NCBI RefSeq assembly: GCF_026008495.1 | Contig: NZ_BQUN01000098.1 | Coordinates: 357,538 to 421,537, forward strand | Direction: 5' to 3' | Length of the DNA stretch: 64,000 nt | Origin: Streptomyces sp. A012304 | Lineage (GTDB): Bacteria; Actinomycetota; Actinomycetes; Streptomycetales; Streptomycetaceae | Shown: positions 9,003 to 17,363 of the stretch, one piece after another | How positions within the stretch are numbered: the stretch's first letter is position 1 | How the letters are laid out: each line of letters opens with the position of its first letter | Translations under genes and position numbers: made by a program | The notes under the pieces: model-generated | What the model saw: only the letters and a program-made list of their open reading frames with translations | What the model was told of the DNA's origin: nothing | Databases searched by the model: none

Positions 9003-9568
9003 CGGTCCCTTCCTCCGGCTTGGCCGGTGCGCGCCGCCATCACGGCGTGCACCTTCTGCGGGGCTCCCTTGGCGCCGAGCAGCTTCTGCAACTCGGCCAT
9101 TCCCTTGGAGGTCTGGCTCTTCACCGTACCCACCGAGATCCCCAGGGCGAGCGCGGTGTCCTTCTCCGAGAGGTCGAAGGCGTGCCGGAGCACCACACAG
9201 GCCCGTTTGCGGAAGGGGAGTCTACGCAGCGCCGACTGGACGTCCACAACGCCCGCCACGTCCGGGTTCTCCGTCTTCTCCTCGCGCTGCGACCAGAACA
9301 GGGAGATCCTGCGGCGTTCACGGACGGTGCTGCGGATGCGGGTGCGAGCCAGGTTGGCGACGACGCCCCGGGCGTACGCCACCGGGTGGTCGGCCGCGCG
9401 CACCCGGTCCCAGCGGTGCCACAGCGCCAGCAGCGCGTCCGCCGCCAGATCGTCGGCTGCGTCCGCCTCACCCGTCAACAGATGGGCCAGACGGGAGAGT
9501 TCGGCGTAGTGGCGCTCGAAGAAGGCATGGAACTCCACGGAGGCGGCGTCGTCGACGACTGTGCCCAC
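8999..9568 (-). CDS. ECF RNA polymerase sigma factor (SigE-family type)
   Basis: 189-aa group 4 sigma factor. Region 2 lies at about residues 13-80 (FFERHYAELSRLAHLLTGEADAADDLAADALLALWHRW cut into the usual helices) and region 4 at about 105-165, with the helix-turn-helix LSEKDTALALGISVGTVKSQ. A short linker between them contains LFWSQREEK. GTG 9568 is preceded by GAAGAGG at 8 nt. It is first in a two-gene operon with the membrane protein at 8142. Target promoters cannot be deduced here. The pectinase genes next door are on the other side of a convergent junction. Confidence 0.88.
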   Translation of the reverse strand: MGTVVDDAASVEFHAFFERHYAELSRLAHLLTGEADAADDLAADALLALWHRWDRVRAADHPVAYARGVVANLARTRIRSTVRERRRISLFWSQREEKTENPDVAGVVDVQSALRRLPFRKRACVVLRHAFDLSEKDTALALGISVGTVKSQTSKGMAELQKLLGAKGAPQKVHAVMAARTGQAGGRDR

Positions 9569-9864
9569 GGGTGAAACCTCTTCTCGGTGCGACGTCGGGC
9601 CCCCGACGGGGAGGGACGGTGTGTGTCACGTGAATGACATGGGGATCCCGGGGAGGTGGTCGGGACGAGATCGGGAAGCGTAGCAGTGATCGACAAGCCG
9701 GTTTGGTACGGGGGTTCGAGCGCATCGGTGCGGGGGGAGCGAACGCCGTAGGGCATCGTGAACCCGATTCCGTAACACGGTGAAAACCTGAAGCGGGTTC
9801 GACAAGGGAACAATCCAGCCAGCATCCGCACACTGAGCAACACAGGTCACGAGGAGTGTCCGCC
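9569..9864. other. Divergent intergenic region, no clear element
   Basis: 296 bp between the sigma gene and the purine permease. It holds the RBS of both genes and must carry both promoters, but I could not identify a convincing -35/-10 pair, a repeat or a riboswitch fold. Confidence 0.5.
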
Positions 9865-11316
9865 ATGTCCGAACCGCAGAAGGTGGCCGATCGGCCGATC
9901 CCTGCGCCCACCGCGGTGAACAGCGTCGACCGGTTCTTCAAGATCTCCGAACGGGGGTCGACCTTCGGCCGGGAGATACGCGGCGGCTTCGCCACGTTCT
10001 TCACCATGGCCTACATCCTTGTCCTGAATCCCATCATCCTGGGCAGCGCGAAGGACAAGTTCGGGGAGTCCCTGGACCCCGTCCAACTCACCACGGCCAC
10101 CGCCCTCGTGGCCGCCGTCATGACGATCGTCATGGGCGTCGGCGGCAACCTGCCGCTGGCGCTCGCCGCGGGGCTCGGCCTGAACGCCGTCGTCGCCTTC
10201 CAGATCGCCCCGCTGATGAGCTGGGACGACGCGATGGGACTCATCGTCCTGGAAGGCCTGCTGATCTGCGTCCTGGTGCTGACCGGTCTGCGCGAGGCCG
10301 TCATGCACGCGATCCCGCAGCCGCTGAAGCAGGCGATCAGCGTCGGCATCGGCCTGTTCATCGCGTTCATCGGCTTCGTCGACGCCGGCTTCGTCAGCCG
10401 TATCCCCGACGCCGCCAACACCACCGTGCCGGTGCAGCTCGGCGGCTCCGGCACCCTCACCGGCTGGCCGATGCTCGTCTTCTGCCTCGGCGTGCTGCTG
10501 ACCATCGGACTGCTCGCCCGCAAGGTCAAGGGCGCCATCCTGATCAGCATCGTGGCGATGACACTGCTCGCGCTCGTCATCAACTCGGTCGCGGACATCA
10601 AGTCCTGGGGCCTGACCACGCCCGAGTGGCCCGACAAGCTCGTCGACACCCCCGACTTCGGCCTGGTGGGTCAGTTCGACCTGTTCGGCGCGTTCGGCGA
10701 GACCACCGTCATCACGGTCGTCCTGCTCGTCTTCACACTGATCCTGTCCGACTTCTTCGACACCATGGGCACGGTCGTCGGCATCAGCGCCGAGGCGAAC
10801 CTGCTCGACGAGGACGGCAAGGTGCCCAACCTGGGCCGGGTGCTGCTCATCGACGGCGCCGCGGCGGTGGCGGGCGGTGCGGCCTCGTCGTCCTCCGCGA
10901 CCTCCTACATCGAGTCGGCGGCCGGCGTCGGCGAGGGCGCGCGCACCGGCTTCTCCAACCTGGTCACCGGCGGCCTGTTCGCCCTCGCCCTGTTCCTGAC
11001 GCCGCTGCTGACGATCGTCCCGCTCCAGGCGGCGGCGCCCGCGCTGGTCGCGGTCGGCTTCCTGATGATGACCCAGGTCAAGCACATCGACTGGGACAGG
11101 TACGAGATCGCCATCCCCGCGTTCCTGACGATCGCCGTGATGCCGTTCACCTACTCCATCACCAACGGCATCGGCGCCGGCTTCCTCGCCTACGTCGTCA
11201 TCAAGACCGTCCTGGGCAGGGCCAAGGAGGTCCACTGGCTGCTGTGGGGCGCCTCGGCGCTGTTCGTGGTGTACTTCGCGATCGACCCGATCGAGCAGAT
11301 CCTGGGCGTGAAGTGA
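9865..11316 (+). CDS. NCS2 purine permease, AzgA/guanine-hypoxanthine type
   Basis: 483-aa membrane transporter with about 12 to 14 hydrophobic segments. Family motifs are GNLPLALAAGLGLNAVVAF near the start, LSDFFDTMGTVVGI, and the Ser-rich ASSSSATSYIESAAGVGEGARTG-type loop (about residues 325-350), typical of AzgA-like proton-coupled (hypo)xanthine/guanine carriers. ATG 9865 is preferred over GTG 9856, because GAGGAG (9851-9856) would overlap the GTG but sits 8 nt from the ATG. The upstream 296 bp (9569-9864) separates it from the divergent sigma gene; I see no purine riboswitch there. A terminator hairpin follows. Confidence 0.9.
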   Translation: MSEPQKVADRPIPAPTAVNSVDRFFKISERGSTFGREIRGGFATFFTMAYILVLNPIILGSAKDKFGESLDPVQLTTATALVAAVMTIVMGVGGNLPLALAAGLGLNAVVAFQIAPLMSWDDAMGLIVLEGLLICVLVLTGLREAVMHAIPQPLKQAISVGIGLFIAFIGFVDAGFVSRIPDAANTTVPVQLGGSGTLTGWPMLVFCLGVLLTIGLLARKVKGAILISIVAMTLLALVINSVADIKSWGLTTPEWPDKLVDTPDFGLVGQFDLFGAFGETTVITVVLLVFTLILSDFFDTMGTVVGISAEANLLDEDGKVPNLGRVLLIDGAAAVAGGAASSSSATSYIESAAGVGEGARTGFSNLVTGGLFALALFLTPLLTIVPLQAAAPALVAVGFLMMTQVKHIDWDRYEIAIPAFLTIAVMPFTYSITNGIGAGFLAYVVIKTVLGRAKEVHWLLWGASALFVVYFAIDPIEQILGVK

Positions 11317-11322
11317 GGCCGG

Positions 11323-11348
11323 GGGCGGCCCCCCTCGGGGAGCCGCCC
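11323..11348. terminator. Bidirectional terminator hairpin
   Basis: Stem GGGCGGC / GCCGCCC, with an inner CCCC / GGGG extension, between the convergent permease and penicillin-binding protein genes. Confidence 0.7.
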
Positions 11349-11364
11349 GCCCGTGGGGGCCCCG

Positions 11365-12813
11365 CTACTTCTCCAGCGCGGCCTCCATCATCGCCTTGGC
11401 CACCGGCGCCGCCAGCCCGTTGCCGCTGACCTCGGAGCGCGCCGCGTCCGACTGCTCCACCACCACCGCCACGGCGACCTGTTCGCCACCGGCCTCGCCG
11501 TACGAGGTGAACCAGGCGTACGGCGTCTTGCTGTTGTTCTCGCCGTGCTGGGCCGTGCCGGTCTTGCCGCCCACGGTGACGCCGTCGATGCGCGCGTTGC
11601 TGCCGGTGCCCTGCTCCACCACGGTCCGCATCGCCGACCGCAACTGCTCGGCGGTGCCGGAACCGACGACCTGGGTGGTGGACGCCTCCTCGTCGTAGTT
11701 CTTCAGGACGTCGCCGCCGCTGTTCGTGATCTGGGAGACCATGTGCGGCGACACCAGCTTGCCGCCGTTGGCCAGGGCGGCCGACACCATGGCCATCTGG
11801 AGCGGGGTCGCGGTGACGTCGAACTGGCCGATGCCGGTCAGACCGGTCTGCGCCTCGTCCATGTTCGACGGGTAGACGCTCGGATACGCCCGCACCGGCA
11901 CGTCCTGCTCGTCGTCGAAGCCGAACTTCTCCGCCATCGCCCGCACCTTGTCCTGCCCGAGCTGCACGGCCATGCGCGCGAAGACGTTGTTGCAGGAGTA
12001 CTGCAACGCGACCCGGATCGTGGCGTCCTCACAGGGCGCCGACGCGCTCTCGTTGCGCAGGACGGTCGTGGTGCCGGGCAGCGTGTACGGGTTCGGGCTG
12101 TCGGTGGCCTCGTCCACCGACGCGTACAGCCCGTCCTCCAGCGCGGCCGCCGCCACGACCAGCTTGAACGTCGAGCCCGGCGGCAGCGGCTGGCGCAGCG
12201 CGCGGTTGGTGAGCGGCTTGTCGGGGTCCGCGTTCAGCTTCTTCCAGGCCGCGCCCGCGGTGTTGGCGTCGGTCAGCGCGGACGGGTCGTACGACGGCGT
12301 CGAGACCACCGCGAGGATCTTCCCGGTCGCCGGGTCGATCGCGACGGCCGCGCCCTTCTTGTCGCCGAGCGCGTCGTACGCCGCCTTCTGCACGTCCGGG
12401 TCGATCGTGGTGATCACGTCGCCCGGGGCCGCCCGCTGGTTGGTGACCGTGTCCATCACGGTCGTGAGCCGGCTGTCCGTGCCGTTCAGCAGATCCCGGT
12501 AGACGCCCTCCAGCTGGGTCGGGGCGTAGGCCTGCGAGGCGTAGCCGGTCACCGCCGCGTACAGCGCGCCGTCGGTGTAGGTGCGCTTGTACGCCAGGTC
12601 GCTGTCCTTCGTCACCGCCGAGCCCGTGATCGCCTTGCCGGCCACGATGATGTTCCCGAGCGGTGCCGCGTACGTCCGTATCGCGTTGCGCCGGTTGTCC
12701 TGGTCGTCCGCGAGCGCCCGGCCCTCGTAGACCTGCACCCAGGTAGCCCTGATCAGCAGGGCGAACACCAGCAGCAGGGCGAAGACGGAGGCGCGCCTGA
12801 TCGTCTTGTTCAT
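11365..12813 (-). CDS. Class B penicillin-binding protein (peptidoglycan D,D-transpeptidase)
   Basis: 482-aa PbpA/FtsI-type enzyme that cross-links peptidoglycan. It has a short cytoplasmic start, one N-terminal membrane anchor (residues 8-22), a dimerisation/pedestal region and a transpeptidase domain with all three active-site motifs: S214-T-F-K217 (PPGSTFK), S273-C-N and K417-T-G-T. The length matches short actinobacterial PbpA paralogues. Streptomyces carry several, and this one is not beside ftsW/rodA, so a sporulation or stress role is possible but not shown. The start ATG 12813 is followed at once by the anchor. An 81-bp gap with a hairpin separates it from the upstream acetyltransferase. 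Confidence 0.92.
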   Translation of the reverse strand: MNKTIRRASVFALLLVFALLIRATWVQVYEGRALADDQDNRRNAIRTYAAPLGNIIVAGKAITGSAVTKDSDLAYKRTYTDGALYAAVTGYASQAYAPTQLEGVYRDLLNGTDSRLTTVMDTVTNQRAAPGDVITTIDPDVQKAAYDALGDKKGAAVAIDPATGKILAVVSTPSYDPSALTDANTAGAAWKKLNADPDKPLTNRALRQPLPPGSTFKLVVAAAALEDGLYASVDEATDSPNPYTLPGTTTVLRNESASAPCEDATIRVALQYSCNNVFARMAVQLGQDKVRAMAEKFGFDDEQDVPVRAYPSVYPSNMDEAQTGLTGIGQFDVTATPLQMAMVSAALANGGKLVSPHMVSQITNSGGDVLKNYDEEASTTQVVGSGTAEQLRSAMRTVVEQGTGSNARIDGVTVGGKTGTAQHGENNSKTPYAWFTSYGEAGGEQVAVAVVVEQSDAARSEVSGNGLAAPVAKAMMEAALEK

Positions 12814-12832
12814 GACGTCCGGGAAGACGAGC

Positions 12833-12861
12833 GGGCGGAAGGCGATCGTTCCCCTCCGCCC
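12833..12861. terminator. Hairpin upstream of the pbp gene
   Basis: Inverted repeat GGGCGGA / TCCGCCC with a 15-nt loop. On the plus strand it is followed by GGTTTTCTC; on the minus strand it lies between the acetyltransferase stop and the pbp start, so it may end the upstream minus-strand message. Confidence 0.5.
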
Positions 12862-12894
12862 GGTTTTCTCATCGTCTGTTCATGTACGGCCCGT

Positions 12895-13365
12895 TCAGGC
12901 CTCCAGCAGCAGCACGACCTCGTCGATCTCCCGGCCGCGCGCGTTGGCGTACCCCCTGGCCCGCGCGGTGGCCCGGAACCCGCACTTCTCCAGCACGCGC
13001 AGGGAACCCGTGTTGTCCGCGGCCGCCCGGGCGTACAGCGGGCGCTCGGGCACCTCGGCCAGCAGCGCCCGCAGCGCGGCCGTGGCGATCCCGCGCCCCC
13101 AGTAGGCGCGGTCCACCCAGTAGGTGACCTCGCGTTCGCCGGGCTCCCCGTAGACCGCGGCGTTCCCGACCACGTCACCGTCGGCGAGGATCGTCCGCAG
13201 GACGACCGAGGAGGTGCGGATCTTCTTCCAGTGGGCCTCGAAGGCGCCGTGGTCCGCCGGGTCGGGCGGGGTGAACGCGGCCATCCGGAGCGCCTCCGGA
13301 TCGTTCAGCTGCCGGTAGAAGACCGGCAGGTCGCTGTCGTGGACCTCGCGGAGCACCACCTGCAC
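12895..13365 (-). CDS. GNAT-family N-acetyltransferase
   Basis: 156-aa acyl-CoA-dependent acetyltransferase. Motif A is VDRAYWGRGIATAAL (acetyl-CoA pyrophosphate loop R-G-x-G-x-A, about residues 84-98), and motif B is NTGSLRVLEKCGFRA, as in RimJ/RimL-like proteins. GTG 13365 lies 2 nt after the IclR stop, so they form an operon. The substrate is unknown. Confidence 0.85.
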   Translation of the reverse strand: MQVVLREVHDSDLPVFYRQLNDPEALRMAAFTPPDPADHGAFEAHWKKIRTSSVVLRTILADGDVVGNAAVYGEPGEREVTYWVDRAYWGRGIATAALRALLAEVPERPLYARAAADNTGSLRVLEKCGFRATARARGYANARGREIDEVVLLLEA

Positions 13366-13367
13366 GG

Positions 13368-14141
13368 TCAGAGCCTCCGGGTCGCCAGGGTCAGCCGGTC
13401 ACGCGCGTCGAACAGCGCGTCCTTCACCATCTGCTCGTGCGCGGGCGTCAGTCTCGCCACCGGCACCGAGCAGCTGATCGCGTCGCGCGCCGGCGTGCGG
13501 TACGGGATCGCCACCCCGAAGCAGCGCAGACCGAGGGTGTTCTCCTCGCGGTCCACGGCGAAGCCCTGTTCGCGGACCTGGTGCAGCTCCTCGATGAGCT
13601 TCTCGCGGTCGGTGATGGTGTGCTCGGTGAGCGCGGGCAGCGTCTCGGGGAGCAGCTTGCGGACCTGCTCGTCGGTGCAGGTGCTCAGCAGCGCCTTGCC
13701 CAGGGAGGTGGAGTGGGCGGGCAGCCGGCGGCCGACGCGGGTGAAGGGGCGCAGGTAGTGCTGGGACTGGCGGGTGGCGAGGTAGACCACGTTGGTGCCG
13801 TCCAGCCGGGCCAGGTGGATGGTCTCGGTGGTGTCGTCGGAGAGCCGGTCCAGCGTCGGGCGGGCGGCCGCGACCACCTCGTCGCCGTCGATGTAGGAGG
13901 TGCCCACCAGCAGGGCCCGTACGCCGATGCCGTACCTTGTGCCCGTGGCGTCGGTCTCGACCCAGCCCAGCTCCACGAGCGTGCGCAGCAGCATGTACAG
14001 GCTGGATTTGGGATAGCCGACGGCCTCCTGGACCGACGCGAGGGAGTGCATGCCGGGGCGGCCGGCGAAGTACTCGAGCAGTTCAACCGTCCGTACGGCG
14101 GACTTGACCTGCGCTCCGCCCCCCGTCTCGCCAGCCGACAT
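13368..14141 (-). CDS. IclR-family transcriptional regulator
   Basis: 257-aa regulator from ATG 14141 (MSAGETGGGAQVKSAVRTVELL). An N-terminal winged helix-turn-helix lies at about residues 15-75 (SLASVQEAVGYPKSSLYMLLRTL), followed by the IclR effector-binding domain (SLGKALLSTC, GFAVDREENTLGLRCFGVAIP). The frame is open to an ATG at 14201, which would place the start inside the presumed operator; GAAGGGG about 9 nt before 14141 supports the shorter form. It is divergent from the semialdehyde dehydrogenase gene with a 110-bp shared region, so that gene is the obvious target. IclR proteins in this setting often respond to sugar acids (family knowledge); the effector here is inferred. Confidence 0.88.
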   Translation of the reverse strand: MSAGETGGGAQVKSAVRTVELLEYFAGRPGMHSLASVQEAVGYPKSSLYMLLRTLVELGWVETDATGTRYGIGVRALLVGTSYIDGDEVVAAARPTLDRLSDDTTETIHLARLDGTNVVYLATRQSQHYLRPFTRVGRRLPAHSTSLGKALLSTCTDEQVRKLLPETLPALTEHTITDREKLIEELHQVREQGFAVDREENTLGLRCFGVAIPYRTPARDAISCSVPVARLTPAHEQMVKDALFDARDRLTLATRRL

Positions 14142-14177
14142 CGCCCTTGACCCCTTCGTTCGACGGGAAATAGTCTC

Positions 14178-14219
14178 CAGCATATTCACCATCAGAGACA
14201 ACGTTCAGCATATCGAACG
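14178..14219. promoter_or_regulatory. Candidate IclR operator region
   Basis: CAGCATAT occurs twice in direct orientation (14178-14185 and 14206-14213). The second copy is embedded in an inverted repeat CGTTC-N8-GAACG (14202-14219). Position between the divergent regulator and dehydrogenase genes suggests an autoregulatory operator. Confidence 0.5.
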
Positions 14220-14251
14220 ACCCTGATACAGAGCGCGTGGAGGGACCCGCG

Positions 14252-15781
14252 GTGGCAGCAGCACCAGTCTGGAGTGTCGACCCCCGAACCGGGAAGCAGC
14301 GTGAACAGGTTGCGGTGGAAGCCACGGCCCAGGAGGTGGACTCCGTCGTCCGCGCGGCGCACGCCACGCGCGAGGCTCTCGCCGACCGCGCCGTCCGCGC
14401 CGCCTTCCTGCGCACCGCCGCCGACCGCCTGGAGGGCGCCAGGGACCACCTCGTCGAGGTGGCCGACGCCGAGACCGCGCTCGGCCCGGTCCGGCTGACC
14501 GGCGAGCTCGCCCGCACCTGCTACCAGCTGCGCGCGTTCGCCGGCATCGTCGAGGAGGGCGCCTTCCTCGACGTCGTCATCAACCACCCCGACGACACCG
14601 CGACCCCGCCCGTCCCGGACCTGCGCCGCTACAAGGTGCCCCTGGGCGTCGTCGCCGTGTACTCGGCCTCCAACTTCCCCTTCGCCTTCTCCGTCGCCGG
14701 CGGTGACACCGCGAGCGCGCTGGGCGCGGGCTGCCCGGTCGTCGTCAAGGCCCACCCCGACCACCCGGCGCTGTCCGAGCTGGTCGCCAAGGTGCTGCGG
14801 GACGCCGCCGCCGAGCACGGCATCGACAAGGCCGTCGTGGGTCTCGTGCACGGCTTCGAGGCGGGCGTCGAGCTGATCAAGCACCCGCTGGTCGCCGCCG
14901 CCGGCTTCACCGGGTCCATCCGGGGCGGCCGCGCGCTGTTCGACGCGGCGGCGGCCCGTCCGGTGCCGATCCCCTTCCACGGCGAGCTGGGCTCGCTGAA
15001 CCCCGTCGTCGTCACCGAGGAGGCCGCCGCCGAGCGCGCCGAGGCCATCGGCACCGGGCTCGCCGGATCCATGACGCTGGGCGTCGGGCAGTTCTGCGTG
15101 AAGCCGGGTCTGGTGCTGGTGCCGTCCGGCGCGGCCGGTGACGGGCTGGTCAAGTCCCTCACGGACGCGGTCAGCGACACCGACGCCGGTGTGCTGCTCG
15201 ACCACCGCATGCGGGACAACTTCATCGCCGGGGTCGCCGAGCGGGCCGAGCTGCCCGAGGTGCAGACGCCGGTGACGCCGGGCGCGGGCGGCGAGCACAC
15301 CGTCAGCGCCGGGTTCCTGACCGTGCCGGCGGCGCGGCTGGCGGCGGAGGGCGAGCACGACCTGCTGCTGGAGGAGTGCTTCGGGCCGGTCACCGTCGTG
15401 GCCCGCTACGAGGACGAGGGCGAGGTCAAGGCCGTCCTGTCGCGGCTGCCGGGGAACCTCACCGCGACCGTCCAGCTGTCCGAGCGGGAGGCCGCGGGTG
15501 AGGGCCGGGGCACGGAGATCCTCGCCGAGCTGACGCCGCTCGCCGGGCGGGTCCTGGTGAACGGCTGGCCCACCGGGGTCGCCGTCGCTCCGGCCCAGCA
15601 CCACGGCGGGCCCTACCCGGCCACCACGTCCACGTCCACCTCGGTCGGCGGCACCGCGATCGAGCGGTGGCTGCGGCCGGTCGTGTACCAGAACGCCCCC
15701 GAGGCGCTGCTGCCGCCGGAGCTGCGGGACGACAACCCGCTCGGCCTGCCCCGGCGCTTCAACAACACCCTGGAGCGCTGA
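14252..15781 (+). CDS. NADP-dependent aldehyde dehydrogenase, 2-oxoglutarate semialdehyde type
   Basis: 509-aa aldehyde dehydrogenase. GTG 14252 is favoured over GTG 14237 because GGAGGG at 14239-14244 fits the former at 7 nt. Visible motifs: NFPFAFSVAGGDTASALGAGCPVVVK (coenzyme binding, split over residues about 145-170), FHGELGSLNPVVV (general-base Glu) and GQFCVKPG (catalytic Cys). This divergent subgroup includes enzymes oxidising 2,5-dioxopentanoate in the galactarate/glucarate and uronate pathways. Beside pectinases and an IclR gene, a role at the end of galacturonate oxidation is a reasonable inference, though other aldehydes are possible. The DUF1349 gene starts 2 nt downstream. Confidence 0.82.
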   Translation: MAAAPVWSVDPRTGKQREQVAVEATAQEVDSVVRAAHATREALADRAVRAAFLRTAADRLEGARDHLVEVADAETALGPVRLTGELARTCYQLRAFAGIVEEGAFLDVVINHPDDTATPPVPDLRRYKVPLGVVAVYSASNFPFAFSVAGGDTASALGAGCPVVVKAHPDHPALSELVAKVLRDAAAEHGIDKAVVGLVHGFEAGVELIKHPLVAAAGFTGSIRGGRALFDAAAARPVPIPFHGELGSLNPVVVTEEAAAERAEAIGTGLAGSMTLGVGQFCVKPGLVLVPSGAAGDGLVKSLTDAVSDTDAGVLLDHRMRDNFIAGVAERAELPEVQTPVTPGAGGEHTVSAGFLTVPAARLAAEGEHDLLLEECFGPVTVVARYEDEGEVKAVLSRLPGNLTATVQLSEREAAGEGRGTEILAELTPLAGRVLVNGWPTGVAVAPAQHHGGPYPATTSTSTSVGGTAIERWLRPVVYQNAPEALLPPELRDDNPLGLPRRFNNTLER

Positions 15782-15783
15782 AC

Positions 15784-16401
15784 GTGAGCACGGACGTCGT
15801 CGGCGTTCCCGAACTGCCGTTCCCGCTCCGTGCCCATGGGCCGGAGGGGAACTGGTCCTACGCCGACGGCGTGCTCACCGGCCGGGCCGGCCCCCGTCAG
15901 GACCGGTTCGTGCCGCCCACCGGCGAGGCGCTGGACACGGCCACCGACGCGCCCCGGCTGCTCGGGGCGCCCGAGGGCGACTTCCAGCTCATCGCCCGGG
16001 TCACCGTCGGGTTCACCGGGGCCTATGACGCGGGGGTGCTCTACGTCCACGTCGGGGAGCGGGCCTGGGCCAAGCTCTGCCTGGAGTACTCCCCGGACGT
16101 GCCCACCGTCTGCACGGTGGTCACCCGGGGGCACTCCGACGACGCCAACTCCTTCCACGTCGACGGCGACTCGGTCTGGCTGCGGGTGAGCCGGACCGGG
16201 CGGGCCTTCGCCTTCCACGCCTCGCGGGACGGCGAGCGCTGGACCTTCGTGAGGCTGTTCACCCTGGGTGACGAGCAGGAGACCGGCGCGGCCCTGGTCG
16301 GCTTCATGACACAGGCCCCGATGGGTGAGGGGTGCACCGTCACCTACGACCATCTGGAGTTCCGGCCGACCTGCCCGGCCGACCTGCGCGACGGAAGCTG
16401 A
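15784..16401 (+). CDS. DUF1349 concanavalin-like protein (YesU-like)
   Basis: 205-aa cytoplasmic protein from GTG 15784, 2 nt after the dehydrogenase stop. It matches the DUF1349 jelly-roll family (conserved ARVTVGFTGAYDAGVLYVHVGERAWAKLCLE split over residues about 70-100, then VWLRVSRTGRAFAFHASRDGERWTFVRLF). No signal peptide. Bacillus YesU of this family sits in a rhamnogalacturonan cluster, which fits a carbohydrate link here. Its biochemical role is not established. Confidence 0.8.
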   Translation: MSTDVVGVPELPFPLRAHGPEGNWSYADGVLTGRAGPRQDRFVPPTGEALDTATDAPRLLGAPEGDFQLIARVTVGFTGAYDAGVLYVHVGERAWAKLCLEYSPDVPTVCTVVTRGHSDDANSFHVDGDSVWLRVSRTGRAFAFHASRDGERWTFVRLFTLGDEQETGAALVGFMTQAPMGEGCTVTYDHLEFRPTCPADLRDGS

Positions 16402-16403
16402 CG

Positions 16404-16423
16404 CCCGCCGCCGTCGCGGCGGG
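16404..16423 (+). terminator. Strong GC hairpin terminator
   Basis: CCCGCCGC-CGTC-GCGGCGGG, a perfect 8-bp stem with a 4-nt loop, 2 bp after the DUF1349 stop. Confidence 0.75.
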
Positions 16424-16548
16424 GACGCCCACCGCACGGCGGGCGGGCGCGGTCGATTCCGCGCCCCGGGAATGACCACAGGCTCTTGAACGTTCACATA
16501 CCAGTCGGAGGGAGTCTCCGTACCCGTACGAGCTGGAGAGAGCCGAGT

Positions 16549-17265
16549 ATGCGCGTCGAGATCTGGAGCGACATCGCCTGCCCCTGGTGCTACGTGGGCA
16601 AGGCCCGCTTCGAGAAGGCGCTGGAGGCCTTCCCGCACCGCGACCAGGTCGAGGTGGTGCACCGGTCGTTCGAGCTGGACCCCGGGCGCGCCAAGGGCGA
16701 CGTACAGCCCGTGATCAGCATGCTCACCAAGAAGTACGGCATGAGCGCGGCGCAGGCCCGGGCCGGTGAGGAGAACCTGGGCGCGCAGGCCGCCGCCGAG
16801 GGCCTGGCGTACCGCACCGAGGGCCGCGACCACGGCAGCACCTTCGACATGCACCGGCTGCTGCACCTCGCCAAGGAGCGGGGCCGCCAGGACGAGCTGA
16901 TCCAGATCCTGTACCGGGCGAACTTCGCCGAGGAGCGGTCCGTGTTCACCGAAGGTGACGAGCGGCTCGTGGAGCTGGCCGTGGAGGCCGGAATCGACGC
17001 CGACGACGCCCGCCGGGTCCTCGCCGACCCGACGGCCTACGCCGACGACGTCCGCGCCGACGAGCGCGAGGCCGCCCAGCTCGGCGCGAACGGCGTGCCC
17101 TTCTTCGTCCTCGACCGCGCCTACGGCGTCTCCGGAGCCCAGCCCGCCGAGGTCTTCGCACAGGCGCTCACCCAGGCCTGGGGCGACCGCTCGCCCCTGA
17201 CGCTCCTCGACAGCGGCGACGCCGACGCCTGCGGCCCGGACGGGTGCGCGGTGCCGCAGCACTGA
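16549..17265 (+). CDS. DsbA-family oxidoreductase, FrnE-like
   Basis: 238-aa cytoplasmic thioredoxin-fold protein (2-hydroxychromene-2-carboxylate isomerase/DsbA superfamily). The N-terminus MRVEIWSDIACPWCYVGK carries the CxxC redox motif CPWC (residues 11-14). The helical insert and GVPFFVLDRAYGVSGAQ near residue 185 supply the cis-Pro loop, and a late CGPDGC pair lies close to the C-terminus as in FrnE. ATG 16549 follows GGAGAG at about 9 nt; the frame open to 16486 has no support. It probably handles disulfides or oxidative stress; the substrate is unknown. A terminator separates it from the upstream operon. Confidence 0.85.
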   Translation: MRVEIWSDIACPWCYVGKARFEKALEAFPHRDQVEVVHRSFELDPGRAKGDVQPVISMLTKKYGMSAAQARAGEENLGAQAAAEGLAYRTEGRDHGSTFDMHRLLHLAKERGRQDELIQILYRANFAEERSVFTEGDERLVELAVEAGIDADDARRVLADPTAYADDVRADEREAAQLGANGVPFFVLDRAYGVSGAQPAEVFAQALTQAWGDRSPLTLLDSGDADACGPDGCAVPQH

Positions 17266-17363
17266 CAAAACCGCAGCTCGGCGCGGATGTATAAGCGTTC
17301 CTGAGGGAAGCCACGCAGAAATTCGCAATGGACCGTGACCTCCGTGGGCCGCACAGTGGAGCC

